A stretch of 64,000 bases of DNA. It comes from Amycolatopsis umgeniensis (GTDB taxonomy: Bacteria; Actinomycetota; Actinomycetes; Mycobacteriales; Pseudonocardiaceae). Below, piece after piece: positions 32,314-42,000 of the stretch (positions are counted from its first letter, which is position 1; each line of letters opens with the position of its first letter). The notes under the pieces were generated by a model that was given only the letters and a program-made list of their open reading frames with translations, was not told the DNA's origin and ran no database searches. The DNA is taken from positions 2,418,001 to 2,482,000 of the forward strand of contig NZ_JACHMX010000001.1 of assembly GCF_014205155.1 (NCBI RefSeq), given 5' to 3'. The position numbers and the translations under genes are program-made.

Positions 32314-33141
32314 CTAGAGCACGCTGTTCCGCACCGTGAAAGCGGGGGTCTCCGCGGCGCGCTGGGCCGGGACGCCGAGCTTCGCGAACTCGGAAACGAG
32401 CAGCTCAGGCAGCTCGTCGAGGCCGGAGATGGTGTGCACGCCCGCCGGAGCGCGCTCGGCGATGCCGTCCCGGTCGAGCCAGACGGCGCCCAGGCCGGCG
32501 TCGCGTGCGCCGATGGCGTCGGTGTCGAGTTTGTCGCCGACGTGGACGGCCTGGGCCGGGTCGCAGCCGAGGCCGAGGCAGACCGAGTGGAACATCACGG
32601 GGTCCGGTTTGGCTACTCCGAGTTCACCGGCGATGGCCACGTGGTCGAAGAACCGGGCGAGCCCGAGGTCGGCGATCTTCTTGCGCTGATGTACGCCCGA
32701 GGCGTTCGTGACCGCCGCGACGAGGACGCCGGCGGCCCGCAGCCATTCCAGGCACGGGAGGACATCTTCGAACAATTGCCACGAACGAGTGAGGATTTCA
32801 CGACGGCGTCTTTCGAAGCCGGTGACCTGGTCTTCGTCGGCCAGAATGCCGATCTCCGCGAGGAAGCATTCCGTACGCCGGTGATGCATGGTCGCGTAAT
32901 CGATTTCACCCGCGACCACCAGCGCGACATGCTCCTCGGTGATGAGGTCCCACAGGGGCCAAAGGTCGTTCTGGCCGGTGAGCTCGCGCAGGCTGAGCCG
33001 GATCGCCGCCGTGCAGTCGATCAGCGTGTCGTCGATGTCGAGACACACCAACCGCAATTCCGGGGGCTCCCAAGGGGCTCCGTCCGGAACGGCCGGAGTG
33101 GTTCGTGACGGGGTCCGGGGCACGAGAGCGAAATCCACCAA
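32314..33141 (-). CDS. HAD-superfamily hydrolase
   Basis: The 275-aa protein has HAD motif I (CLDIDDTLID, Asp nucleophile near 35), motif II (VAAVTNASG), Lys in VAKPDPVMF and motif IV (VHVGDKLDTDAIGARDAGLG), with a helical cap between. This is the subfamily IA phosphatase layout. The substrate cannot be told. It lies upstream of the two tRNA genes on the same strand. Confidence 0.9.
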   Translation of the reverse strand: MVDFALVPRTPSRTTPAVPDGAPWEPPELRLVCLDIDDTLIDCTAAIRLSLRELTGQNDLWPLWDLITEEHVALVVAGEIDYATMHHRRTECFLAEIGILADEDQVTGFERRRREILTRSWQLFEDVLPCLEWLRAAGVLVAAVTNASGVHQRKKIADLGLARFFDHVAIAGELGVAKPDPVMFHSVCLGLGCDPAQAVHVGDKLDTDAIGARDAGLGAVWLDRDGIAERAPAGVHTISGLDELPELLVSEFAKLGVPAQRAAETPAFTVRNSVL

Positions 33142-33512
33142 GTGAGGCTAGGGCACACAGCGCGATCGCGACTCTGCCGATGAGGTGATTAAAGCTGCTC
33201 TGTTCCGGCGCGGGCACTCTACTCCCAGTTGGCGAGATGTCGTGTTTTAGTTACAGGACAACGGACGGCCGGGTGAATCGCCGATACCCCCGCGACACGT
33301 CCGATTCGCCGCACGCACACCCTGTGATGACAACGGAATCCTGAATCGCGGACAGTCCACAAGGGCGCTTCCGCGACCGCTGTCCTTCCAGGACTGTCAT
33401 GCCGCCTTAAGTCCTTTTTGGACGGTGAAGGTGGTGAGACCCACGCCATAGCCCGAACAGCGTATCCGCCCGGATGGCGCTTGACGCACCCCTCGAGCAG
33501 GTGCATGCTGAG
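33142..33512. other. Intergenic region, no gene seen
   Basis: About 370 bp between divergent genes. Apart from a small GTCCT-TCC-AGGAC palindrome near 33390 I find nothing supported; open frames here are short and start without signals. Confidence 0.45.
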
Positions 33513-33536
33513 CTTATTCAACAAGTGATGAATAAG
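33513..33536. promoter_or_regulatory. CTTATTCA-N8-TGAATAAG operator-like palindrome
   Basis: A perfect 8-bp inverted repeat in an AT-rich spot ends 22 bp before the FAD-monooxygenase start codon. Location and form suggest a TetR/MarR-type operator over the promoter; no regulator gene is adjacent. Confidence 0.5.
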
Positions 33537-33557
33537 AGTTTCGAAGGGGTGGGACGG

Positions 33558-34796
33558 ATGAACGAACGCACGAACTGCGTGGTCGTCGGCGGTGGCCCCG
33601 CGGGCATGGTCGCCGGGTTGTTGCTGGCCAGGGCCGGGGTCGAGGTCACGGTGCTCGAGAAGCACAAGGACTTCCTGCGGGACTTCCGCGGCGACACCGT
33701 GCACCCGTCGACGCTGACCCTGCTCGACGAGCTGGGCCTCGGCGAGAAATTCCTCAGCCTGCCGCACAGCGAGATCGCCTACGCCGGCTTTCCCGCAGAA
33801 GACGGCACCATGATGCGGCTGGCCGACCTGACCAGGCTGAAGGTGCCGCATCCCTTCATCGCGATGGTCCCGCAGTGGGACTTCCTGGACCTGCTGGCCG
33901 ACGCCGGCGCGAAGGAACCCACGTTCACGCTGCGGCAGAGCACCGAGATGACCGGGCTGATCCTGGAGCAGGGCCGGGTGTCGGGAGTCCGCTACCGCGA
34001 CGCCGAGGGCAAGACCGGCGAACTGCGCGCCGACCTGGTGATCGCCGCCGACGGCCGCTGGTCGCTGGCCCGGCGGGAGGCCGGGCTGATCCCGAGGGAG
34101 TACGACACCCCGTTCGACGCGTGGTGGTTCCGGATCTCCCGGCGGGACGGCGAACTCGAAGGCAGGCTGACGCCGAAGATGCGGAACCGGCGATTCGCCG
34201 TGCCGCTGCCGCGGAAAGGGTACTTCCAGGTCGCCTATCTCGGCCCCAAGGGCGAGGACCTGCGGACCAAGGGCATCGAATGGTTCCGGGAGAACGTGGC
34301 CGAAGTCTGCCCCGAGTTCGCCGATCGCGTGGACGAGCTGAAGACGACCGACGACGTCAAGTTCCTCGACGTCAAGATGAACCTGCTGCGGAAATGGCAT
34401 CTCGACGGGCTGCTGTGCATCGGTGACGCGGCACACGCGATGTCACCGGTGGGCGGGGTCGGCATCAATCTCGCCGTGCAGGACGCGGTCGCGGCCGCCA
34501 CCCTGCTCGCCGAGCCGCTCCGCCGCGGCAGGCCGGCGGAGGCCGAGTTGGCGAAGGTCCGCAAACGCCGTCTCGCGCCGACGATGCTGGTGCAGGGGCT
34601 GCAACGGCTGTTGCACAAGAACATCATGCGGCCGGTGATGGAGGGCAGGCGCAACGGCCCGCCGGCGGTGATGGTGAAGCTGTTCAGCCGCTTCCCGGTG
34701 CTTTCCTACCTCCCCGCGCGGGTGCTGGGCCTGGGCCTCCGGCCGGAGCACGCGCCGGCGTTCGCACGACGTGCGATGGAGCCGGCAGACGGTTAG
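33558..34796 (+). CDS. FAD-dependent monooxygenase (PHBH/UbiH-like)
   Basis: The 412-aa protein starts at ATG 33558, shortly after GGTGGGACGG. It has the dinucleotide motif GGGPAGMVAG (11-20), the FAD/NADPH DG motif (IAADGRWSLARREAGL) and the GD motif (CIGDAAHAMSPVGGVGINLA), the three hallmarks of group A flavin hydroxylases. It should hydroxylate an aromatic or polyketide substrate using NAD(P)H and O2. It is a single gene ending at a bidirectional terminator; no pathway partner is adjacent. Confidence 0.9.
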   Translation: MNERTNCVVVGGGPAGMVAGLLLARAGVEVTVLEKHKDFLRDFRGDTVHPSTLTLLDELGLGEKFLSLPHSEIAYAGFPAEDGTMMRLADLTRLKVPHPFIAMVPQWDFLDLLADAGAKEPTFTLRQSTEMTGLILEQGRVSGVRYRDAEGKTGELRADLVIAADGRWSLARREAGLIPREYDTPFDAWWFRISRRDGELEGRLTPKMRNRRFAVPLPRKGYFQVAYLGPKGEDLRTKGIEWFRENVAEVCPEFADRVDELKTTDDVKFLDVKMNLLRKWHLDGLLCIGDAAHAMSPVGGVGINLAVQDAVAAATLLAEPLRRGRPAEAELAKVRKRRLAPTMLVQGLQRLLHKNIMRPVMEGRRNGPPAVMVKLFSRFPVLSYLPARVLGLGLRPEHAPAFARRAMEPADG

Positions 34797-34803
34797 CGAA
34801 AAA

Positions 34804-34845
34804 GAAAGGCCCCTCCGCGCGAAGTTCGCGCACGAGGGGCCTTTC
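34804..34845. terminator. Bidirectional terminator between convergent genes
   Basis: GAAAGGCCCCTC (34804-34815) and GAGGGGCCTTTC (34834-34845) pair perfectly, and an inner GCGCGAA/TTCGCGC stem extends it. It sits between the monooxygenase and FAH-family stops. Its core is related to the GAAGGGGCCC hairpin family. Confidence 0.8.
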
Positions 34846-34857
34846 ACCAGACTCGTG

Positions 34858-35631
34858 TCAGATGTCCTGGACCGGGTTGGTCAGGGTGCCGATGCCTTCG
34901 ATGGTGATCGAAACGGACTGGCCGTCCTCGATCGGGCCCACGCCCTCGGGCGTGCCGGTCAGGATGACGTCGCCGGGCAGCAAGGTCATCACGCCGGACA
35001 CGAACTCGACCAGCTCGGGGATCTTGTGCACCAGGTCCGACGTCCGGCCGTCCTGTTTGAGCTCACCGTCCACCTCGGACTTGAGCGCGAGGTCGGCGGC
35101 GTCGAGCGAGGTCTCGATCCAGGGGCCCAGCGGGCAGAAGGTGTCGAACCCCTTCGCCCGGCCCCACTGGCCGTCGGCCTTCTGCAGGTCACGCGCGCTG
35201 ACGTCGTTCGCGACGGTGTAGCCGAGGATCGCGCTCGCCGCGCGGGCGGCGGGCACGTTCTTGACCGGCTGGCCGATGACGATCGCCAGCTCACCCTCGA
35301 AATCCACCCGGCCGACGCCGCGGGGGCGGCGGATGGGCGCGTGGGGGCCGATCACCGTCGTCGACGGCTTGATGAACAGCATCGGGTCCGTCGGGATCTC
35401 GTTGCCGAACTCGGCCGCGTGCTTGGCGTAGTTCCGGCCGACCGCGATCACCTTCGACGGCAGGATCGGCGCGAGCAGCCGGACGTCGGCGAGCGGCCAC
35501 CGCTTGCCGGTGAAGTTGGGGTTGGCGCCGAAGGGGTGCTCGGCGATTTCCAGTACCTGGGCGTCGTCGCCGTCCCCTTCGATCGAAGCGAACGCGACAC
35601 CACCGGGATGAGCAATTCGGGCTAGACGCAC
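34858..35631 (-). CDS. Fumarylacetoacetate hydrolase (FAH) family protein
   Basis: The 257-aa protein from GTG 35631 (after GGGGGA) has the FAH fold: KVIAVGRNYAKHAAEFG, PTDPMLFIKPSTTVIG, the metal-binding FEGELAIVIG, NDVSARDLQK and DVILTGTPEGVG. The family cleaves or decarboxylates acylpyruvates such as fumarylpyruvate; the substrate here is unknown. It lies 19 bp downstream of cimA and may be on the same transcript. Confidence 0.92.
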   Translation of the reverse strand: MRLARIAHPGGVAFASIEGDGDDAQVLEIAEHPFGANPNFTGKRWPLADVRLLAPILPSKVIAVGRNYAKHAAEFGNEIPTDPMLFIKPSTTVIGPHAPIRRPRGVGRVDFEGELAIVIGQPVKNVPAARAASAILGYTVANDVSARDLQKADGQWGRAKGFDTFCPLGPWIETSLDAADLALKSEVDGELKQDGRTSDLVHKIPELVEFVSGVMTLLPGDVILTGTPEGVGPIEDGQSVSITIEGIGTLTNPVQDI

Positions 35632-35650
35632 TCCCCCACTGTACGACTCC

Positions 35651-37276
35651 TCAGGCCGGGGCTTCGCTGAGGGACTTGTGCACGAGCGCGTCGCACAACG
35701 CGAGCCAGCTCGCCTCGACGATGTTGCCGTGCACGCCGACGGTGGTCCATTCCCGCTCGCCGTCGCTCGTCTCGACGAGCACGCGCGTGACGGCGTCGGT
35801 ACCAGGGTGGCCGGGCAGGATGCGAACCTTGTAGTCGGCGAGCTCGACACTGTCCAACCAGGACAGGTGCGGGCTGAGCGCCTCGCGCAGTGCGGCGTCG
35901 AGCGCGTGCACGGGGCCGTTGCCTTCGGCGGTGGCGATCACGCGCTGCCCGGCGACGTGCACCTTCACCGTCGCTTCGGAGACGACCTCGCCGTCGGAGC
36001 GGTGGTCCAGGACGACCCGGTAAGACTCGAGTTCGAACGGCGGTTCGTCGAGGACGTCGCTCTGCGGGCCGTCAACCTCCCGCCGCAGCAAAAGTTCCAG
36101 TGAAGCGTCCGCGGCCTCGAAGGACCAGCCTTCGGATTCGAGTTGCTTCACCTTGCGCACGGCGCTCGTCAGCGCCTCGGGCTGGCCGGCAAGGTCGACC
36201 CCGAGCTCACGTCCCTTGAGCTCCAGGCTGGCCCTGCCGGCCATCTCGGTGACCAGTACCCGCATGTCATTGCCGACAGAAGCTGGATCGATGTGGTTGT
36301 ACAGCAACGGATCCACCTTGATCGCGCTCGCGTGCAGTCCCGCCTTGTGGGCGAAAGCCGACGCCCCTACGTAAGCCTGGTGGGTGTAGGGGGCGAGGTT
36401 GGCGATTTCGGCAAGGGCATGGGAGACCCGGGTGAGCTCGGTGGCACCTCCGGTCGGGAGGACCTCCATCCCGAGCTTGGTCACCAGATTTCCCGTCACG
36501 GCGAACAGATCGGCGTTACCCGCCCGTTCGCCGTAACCATTGGCGGTGCACTGGACGTGCGTCACGCCGGCCTGCACGGCGGCGACGGAATTCGCCACCG
36601 CGCAGGAAGTGTCGTCCTGACAATGGATTCCGAGCCGGAATCCGGTCCTTTCCTTGACCTCGCGGACGGTTTCCGCGAGGCCGAGCGGCAGCTGGCCGCC
36701 GTTGGTGTCGCACAGCACGGCGACGTCGGCGCCCGCGTTCACCCCCGCGTCGAGCACCTTCAAAGCGGTGTCCGGGGAGAACGCGTAGCCGTCGAAAAAG
36801 TGTTCCGCGTCAAGGAAGACGCGGCGGCCCTCGCCGACGAGGAAGGCGACGGTGTCCCGCACCATCGCGCAGGCTTCGTCGACGTCGACCCGCAGCGCGC
36901 GTTCGATGTGACGGAGGTCCGATTTGGCCACCAGCGTGATCACCGGCGCCTGGGAATCGAGCAGGGCCCGCACCTGCTTGTCCTGGTCCGCGGTGGTGCC
37001 CGCTTTTCGCGTCGCGCCGAAGGCGACGAGCGCGGCGTGGCTGAGTTTCAGTTCGCCGGAAGCGGCGCGGGCGAAGAATTCCGTGTCCTTGGGCAGCGCG
37101 CCCGGCCATCCGCCTTCGATGAACCCGACCCCGAGATCGTCGAGCAGCCTCGCCACCGCCAGTTTGTCCGTGACGGAGTAGGAGATCCCCTCGCGCTGCG
37201 CGCCGTCGCGCAACGTCGTGTCGTACAGGTGGAAAGCGTCGCCGAGCGGTGTATCGGCGGGCTCCTTGCGGGTCAC
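35651..37276 (-). CDS. cimA: Citramalate synthase
   Basis: The 541-aa protein starts at GTG 37276, 6 bp after AAGGAGA. The HMGL-like TIM barrel has LYDTTLRDGAQREG, DAEHFFDGY, CDTNGG and GYGERAGNADL; the C-terminal domain (about 400-540) is of the LeuA-dimer regulatory type that binds isoleucine. It makes citramalate from pyruvate and acetyl-CoA, the entry of the threonine-independent isoleucine route. The metal-site segment reads HCQDDTS, where many relatives have HxH. A leader peptide with three Ile codons and an attenuator precede it. Homocitrate synthase or IPM synthase are less likely given length and motifs. Confidence 0.9.
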   Translation of the reverse strand: MTRKEPADTPLGDAFHLYDTTLRDGAQREGISYSVTDKLAVARLLDDLGVGFIEGGWPGALPKDTEFFARAASGELKLSHAALVAFGATRKAGTTADQDKQVRALLDSQAPVITLVAKSDLRHIERALRVDVDEACAMVRDTVAFLVGEGRRVFLDAEHFFDGYAFSPDTALKVLDAGVNAGADVAVLCDTNGGQLPLGLAETVREVKERTGFRLGIHCQDDTSCAVANSVAAVQAGVTHVQCTANGYGERAGNADLFAVTGNLVTKLGMEVLPTGGATELTRVSHALAEIANLAPYTHQAYVGASAFAHKAGLHASAIKVDPLLYNHIDPASVGNDMRVLVTEMAGRASLELKGRELGVDLAGQPEALTSAVRKVKQLESEGWSFEAADASLELLLRREVDGPQSDVLDEPPFELESYRVVLDHRSDGEVVSEATVKVHVAGQRVIATAEGNGPVHALDAALREALSPHLSWLDSVELADYKVRILPGHPGTDAVTRVLVETSDGEREWTTVGVHGNIVEASWLALCDALVHKSLSEAPA

Positions 37277-37318
37277 GGGAATCTCCTTGTGGCGGGAGGG
37301 CGAAGCTGGTTCAGGCAA

Positions 37319-37350
37319 CAAAAAAACCTCCCGCATGGGTGCGAGAGGTT
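37319..37350 (-). terminator. Attenuator terminator in cimA leader
   Basis: On the minus strand AACCTCTCGCA and TGCGGGAGGTT form an 11-bp stem (one G-T pair) with loop CCCA, followed by a run of seven T. It stands between the leader peptide and cimA, so it can abort transcription before the gene. Confidence 0.85.
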
Positions 37351-37376
37351 GCGCGCCGGGGGCTCTTGTGGAGCTG

Positions 37377-37418
37377 TTATCCGGCGCGCTCGGCGATAAT
37401 GATGGTGCAGGAGGTCAC
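37377..37418 (-). CDS. cimA leader peptide with Ile-Ile-Ile
   Basis: Minus-strand GTG 37418 opens a 13-codon frame, VTSCTIIIAERAG, ending at TAA 37377 and holding three consecutive Ile codons (ATC ATT ATC). CATGAT lies 6 bp upstream as a -10-like box, so the transcript may start at the GTG (leaderless); a GTG at 37436 is an alternative start. The stop overlaps GCGCGCCGG, which pairs with CCGGCGCGC further on (protector stem), before the attenuator. Low charged tRNA-Ile should stall ribosomes here and allow cimA transcription. Confidence 0.7.
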   Translation of the reverse strand: MTSCTIIIAERAG

Positions 37419-37513
37419 GAACGCATCATGGCACACGCTCCGCCGGGCGTCCACAAGCCGGGCGAGGGTTCCCACTTCCTGAGAGTGACTGAAGGCTCCA
37501 GTGACGCAAATCG

Positions 37514-37655
37514 ACTCTCCTCGTGATCAGACACGGAACTCGCGTGATCAGGGACGTGACTCGCGTGATCAGAGGCGGAACACCGAGTGCCGCGTCCAAT
37601 AACGCGAGTCACGTCTGTGGTCACGCGAGTCACGTGTCTGATCACGCGAGTAACG
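37514..37655. repeat. Giant inverted repeat of 21-bp tandem units
   Basis: On the plus strand units of the type ACTCGCGTGATCAG + GGACGTG occur at 37538-37558 and 37559-37579, with a partial one before. On the minus strand three units of the same type occupy 37631-37651, 37610-37630 and 37589-37609. Copies are close to 21 bp each. The whole can fold into one long cruciform or hairpin. It separates leuB from cimA. Confidence 0.75.
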
Positions 37656-37677
37656 AGTTGCCCGCATCTGACGCAGC

Positions 37678-37720
37678 GAAGGGGCCCTTCACCGCGTGAG
37701 ATGCGGTGAAGGGCCCCTTC
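37678..37720 (-). terminator. 18-bp perfect hairpin after leuB (dispersed family)
   Basis: GAAGGGGCCCTTCACCGC (37678-37695) and GCGGTGAAGGGCCCCTTC (37703-37720) pair perfectly across GTGAGAT. Nearly the same element stands after ilvC (48849), including the flanking CATC-GACGC-like bases. Confidence 0.8.
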
Positions 37721-37735
37721 AGCCCGTCGTGAGAA

Positions 37736-38779
37736 CTACTGCGTGACCGGGCGCACGTTCGACGACACGAGAGCCGCCAGCCGGTCACCGATCGCGTGCG
37801 TCGCACCGGGCGACGCCTGATCGCGGGTCGCGAGATCGAAGGCGACCGAAGCCTCGATCCGCCGCGCCGCTTCCTTCTGTCCCAAGTGGTCCAACAGCAG
37901 CGAAACCGACAGCACCGCGGCGGTCGGGTCGGCGAGACCCTGGCCCGCGATGTCCGGCGCGCTGCCGTGCACCGGCTCGAACATGCTCGGATTCCGCCGC
38001 GTGATGTCGAGGTTCCCGCTCGCCGCCAGCCCGATGCCGCCGGTCACCGCCGCCGAGAGGTCGGTGACGATGTCGCCGAACAGGTTGTCGGTCACGATGA
38101 CGTCGAACCGGGACGGGTCGGTCACCAGGTGGATCATCGCCGCGTCCACATGGGAGTAAGCGACGGTCACCTCCGGGTGCTCCAGCGAGACCTCTTCGAC
38201 GATCCGCGACCACAGCGAGCCCGCGTACTCCAGCACGTTCGTCTTGTGCAGGAGCGTCAGGTGCTTGCGGGGCCGCGCCTCGGCACGGTTGAACGCGTCG
38301 GTCACCACGCGCCGGACGCCGAACGCCGTGTTGACGCTGACCTCCGTCGCGATCTCGTTCTCGGTGTCCTTGCGCAGCAAGCCACCGTTGCCGGCGTAGG
38401 GGCCTTCGGTGCCCTCACGTACGACGACCATGTCGATCTCGCCGCCCTCGGCGAGCGGGCCGCGCACCCCCGGGTACAACCGGGCGGGGCGCAGGTTCAC
38501 ATGGTGGTCGAGCTCGAACCGGAGACGCAGCAGCAGGCCACGCTCCAGAATGCCGCTCGGCACCGTCGGGTCGCCCACCGCGCCCAGCAGGATCGCATCG
38601 TGCTGACGGAGTTCACCGAGTACCGACTCCGGCAACAGCTCACCGGTGGAGTGCCACCGGGCGGCGCCGAGGTCGTAGTTCGTGGTCTCCGCCGTCGGTA
38701 CGACCTCACCGAGCACCTTGAGCGCCTCGGAGACCACTTCGGGCCCGATCCCGTCTCCTGGGATCACCGCGAGCCGCAT
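37736..38779 (-). CDS. leuB: 3-isopropylmalate dehydrogenase
   Basis: The 347-aa protein (ATG 38779 after GGAGGTGTGTGG; GTG 38785 is possible) has the beta-decarboxylating dehydrogenase features: [15 protein letters not shown], the substrate motif [20 protein letters not shown], a [12 protein letters not shown] loop, [20 protein letters not shown] and an NAD-binding [11 protein letters not shown]. It carries out the third step of leucine synthesis (NAD-dependent oxidation and decarboxylation). leuA, leuC and leuD are not in the window. A perfect hairpin follows the stop. Confidence 0.97.
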   Translation of the reverse strand: MRLAVIPGDGIGPEVVSEALKVLGEVVPTAETTNYDLGAARWHSTGELLPESVLGELRQHDAILLGAVGDPTVPSGILERGLLLRLRFELDHHVNLRPARLYPGVRGPLAEGGEIDMVVVREGTEGPYAGNGGLLRKDTENEIATEVSVNTAFGVRRVVTDAFNRAEARPRKHLTLLHKTNVLEYAGSLWSRIVEEVSLEHPEVTVAYSHVDAAMIHLVTDPSRFDVIVTDNLFGDIVTDLSAAVTGGIGLAASGNLDITRRNPSMFEPVHGSAPDIAGQGLADPTAAVLSVSLLLDHLGQKEAARRIEASVAFDLATRDQASPGATHAIGDRLAALVSSNVRPVTQ

Positions 38780-38941
38780 CCACACACCTCCGTAGACCAG
38801 GCCACCGGCAGTCCGGATGGCCCATCCGCAAGAAAACGCCAGCAGCGGAAGGTTACCGGCTGTAGCCCGGTAGCCGTAGCCGCACCACCCTTATGCCGGA
38901 GGCTCCCACAGAGCGAGACAGCCGAAAGAGTGAATACAAGA

Positions 38942-38981
38942 AGGGACGCCCTGGCGCGAAGCTTGCCGCCAGGGCGTCCCT
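38942..38981 (-). terminator. 15-bp stem-loop after subtilase gene
   Basis: AGGGACGCCCTGGCG (38942-38956) and CGCCAGGGCGTCCCT (38967-38981) form a perfect stem with a 10-nt loop, 35 bp past the subtilase stop. The rest of the 38780-39015 gap upstream of leuB shows nothing else. Confidence 0.8.
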
Positions 38982-39015
38982 CACCTCATAGAACGCGGGT
39001 TACCGCAGTTCAGTG

Positions 39016-42000
39016 TCAGCCGACACCGATCGGCTGACGTCCGGTGTGCCGTCCGCCGTTACCCGGCCGGTCGACACCCGAATTGCCACCACCGGCGTTC
39101 GTCTGGATCTTCACCACGTTCGCCCGGTTGCCCGAGGCGTTGTGGTGATCGATCGCCAGCAGGCCGAGAACGGTGTCCTGCGCGGCCGCGTTGCGGTTGA
39201 CCACCAGCGCCGTGCCCGGCTTCGCGACGTAGCCCAGCGCGGAGTCGCCGCCGCCCTGGACGGTGTACGCGGGAGCCAAGGCGTCGAACGCGAGCGGCGT
39301 GCCGACGTAGTCGATCGTCGACGAGCCGGCACCCGGTGCCGCGTAGAACCCGGAGGTCCCGACCGTGTAGCTGATCTTGTGCGACGCGGCGTTCGGGTCG
39401 ATGCCCAGCGCGGCGATGCTCACCGGCAGCACGACGACGTTGGTGTCGTACACGTTCGTGTCGACGTCGCCGAGCTGGCCGTTGACCGGCTGGATGTCCA
39501 CCTGCGGGAAGCCCGGCTTCAGCGCCACCGTGACGGCGACCAGGACGTCGGTCGCGGTCACCTTGGTGACATAGGTCTCGAAGTCCGGCTGCCCGTCGCC
39601 CGTGGTGTCGATGTCCACGAACGGCGAGGTGTTGCTGCCCAGGTTGGCCAGGTCGCTCCAGGTGGTGAGGCCGAAGGCCAGCAACGCGTTCTCCGGCTCA
39701 CCCTGCGCCTTGGCCAGCGGGGCCGTGGACGCCGCGCCGATGTAGCGCAGGTCACCACCCTTGGCGGTCTGGTTCAGCGTGCAGTCGGTGGTGACGTCGC
39801 CGTCGCACTCGGGCAGCTGCGGGGATTCCGCCTGCAGTTCGAGCACGCTGATCAGCGAGCGGTACCGCTGCGGACCGGTGCCCTGGTCCACGCCCTTGCC
39901 GGTCAGGTTCAGCACGGCCTGGTTCTGGCCCGCGCCGAAGTTGACGTTGCCCGGGGTGCTGATGGACGAGACGGGCTTCGGCGCGGAGTACACCGAGAGC
40001 CGCAGCGGAACGGTCGTGCCGCTCTTCGGGGTGAACGCGATCCGGCCGGAGGCGTCCGCCACGAACTGCCGGGCGAGGCCGACCTGCGTCGCCGCCATGG
40101 TCGGGTCCATGACCTTGCGGAGCGCCTTGGGGTCGGCGATCTTCAGGGTCACCTTGACCAGCGCGACACCGCGCGGGCTCAGCTTCACGGTCGGCTTGTC
40201 CACTGTGTACTCGACACCGGGGAGCGCGTTCACGGCTTCGTAGCCCACCGAGTACTCGACCGGCTTGAGGCCCTTGTTGACCACCTTGACCGTCTTGGTC
40301 AGGGTGACCGGACCGCCCGCTTCGACGACGCCGAAGTTGACCGTGACGGAGCCGGGGTTGTCGACGACGTAGGCCAGGACCTGGTTGTCCAGCGCGGCCT
40401 TCGCGTCGATCCGGCCGCTGCCGACGCGCTGCGGACCGTAGGTGCGGCCCGAAGCGTCGTGGATGTCGTGACCGGCGGTGTTGATGACCGAGGCCTTGAC
40501 CTCCTCGACCGACCAGTCGGGGTGCGCCTGACGGATCAGGGCGGTGATACCCGAGGTGTGCGGTGCCGCCATCGAGGTCCCGGAGATGACCAGACGGCCC
40601 GCCCCGCTTCCGCTCAACGCCGACGAGATCGAGTCACCCGGCGCCGCGACGTCCGGCTTGACGGCCGGTCCGCGCCCGCCACGCGAGGTGAACGAGCTCG
40701 GGGTGTCCACAATGGTCTGGTCGAAGGTCGGCACGGACACGCGGCCCTTGCCGGTCATGCGAACCTGCAGCGTTCCGGCGTTGAGCGCCGGGCGCAGCGA
40801 AGCGGTCGCGCTGCCGGTCAGCTGGAACGTCGGCGTGGCCGCGTTGCCCGCGATACCGGCCGAGAAGTGCTCCAGGGTGGACGAGAACACCGCGCCCTTG
40901 GCACCGGCGGCCTGCGCGTTGTTCGAACGGGCGCCCGAACCGCAGGCGCGGGTCGCGTCGTTGTCGTCCCATTCGAGCCAGACGATCTTGCCCGCGGCCT
41001 TCGCCTTGTCGGCGTCGGAGTACGGGGCACATCCGGCCGCGTTGGCGGCGGACAGGGAGACCACCGGCGCGGTGACGTCGAGCGTGTCGTAGGTCGCGTA
41101 GTTCTGGCTGAACTGCCCGGTCTTCGCGCCCTTGACCCCGGCGGGGGCCACGGCCTCGATGGCGTCGCGCAGGACGGACGCGTCACGGCTGCTGGCGACG
41201 GTCAGCGCCTCGGGCGTGTTGCCCGGCGCGCCGCCGACGTCGTTGAGGTCGCCGCCGTTGCCCGCGGAGAACACCGGGACGACGTTGTTCGCGGCGATCT
41301 TGCGCACGAACAGCGAGTCCGGGTCGTCCGGGGTGGCGAAGTCGCCGCCCAGCGACAGGTTGACCACGTCGAGGTGGTCGGTGAAGTCACCGTCACCGTC
41401 CGGGTCGAGCGACCAGTCGAGCGCCTGCGAGGTGACGTTGGTCGAGCCGTCGCAGCCGAAGACCTTGATCGCGTACAGGAGGGCCTTGGGCGCGGTGCCC
41501 GGGCCGATCTGCATCGCTTCGAGCTTCTTCTTGTTCAGCTTCTTGTAGTCACCCGTGAACGTCTTGCCCGCTTCGTCCACGCCGAATCCGGCGACCGTGC
41601 CCGCGACGTGCGTGCCGTGGTGGCCGCACGAGAGCGGGTTGGGGTCCGGCTTCGGGGTCTTGAGGGCCGGGTCGGCGCTGCCCGAGTCGTAGGCGTCGCC
41701 GACCAGGTCGATACCGCCGACGACCTTGTCGGTCGGGAAGGCGGGGGTGGCCTGGTCGCGGTTGATCGCGTTGTACGCCGCGGCCGTACCCGGACCGCCG
41801 AAGTCGGCGTGGGTGTAGTCGATGCCGTCGTCGATCACGCCGACGCGGATGCCGTCGCCGTAGCGGCCGGTCTGCTGCCACGAGGCGAGCGTGTTGGTCA
41901 GCTGGACCGCGCTGGAGTTGGTGCGGGTCTTCGGCACGACCTTCTTGACCGAGACGACGTCCGGCCGCTTCGCCAGCTCGCGGATCTTCGCGGCGTCGGC

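Noticed and set aside
33219..34436. A 405-codon minus-strand frame opposite the FAD monooxygenase
   Set aside because: Antisense shadow of a gene with all three flavin-hydroxylase motifs.
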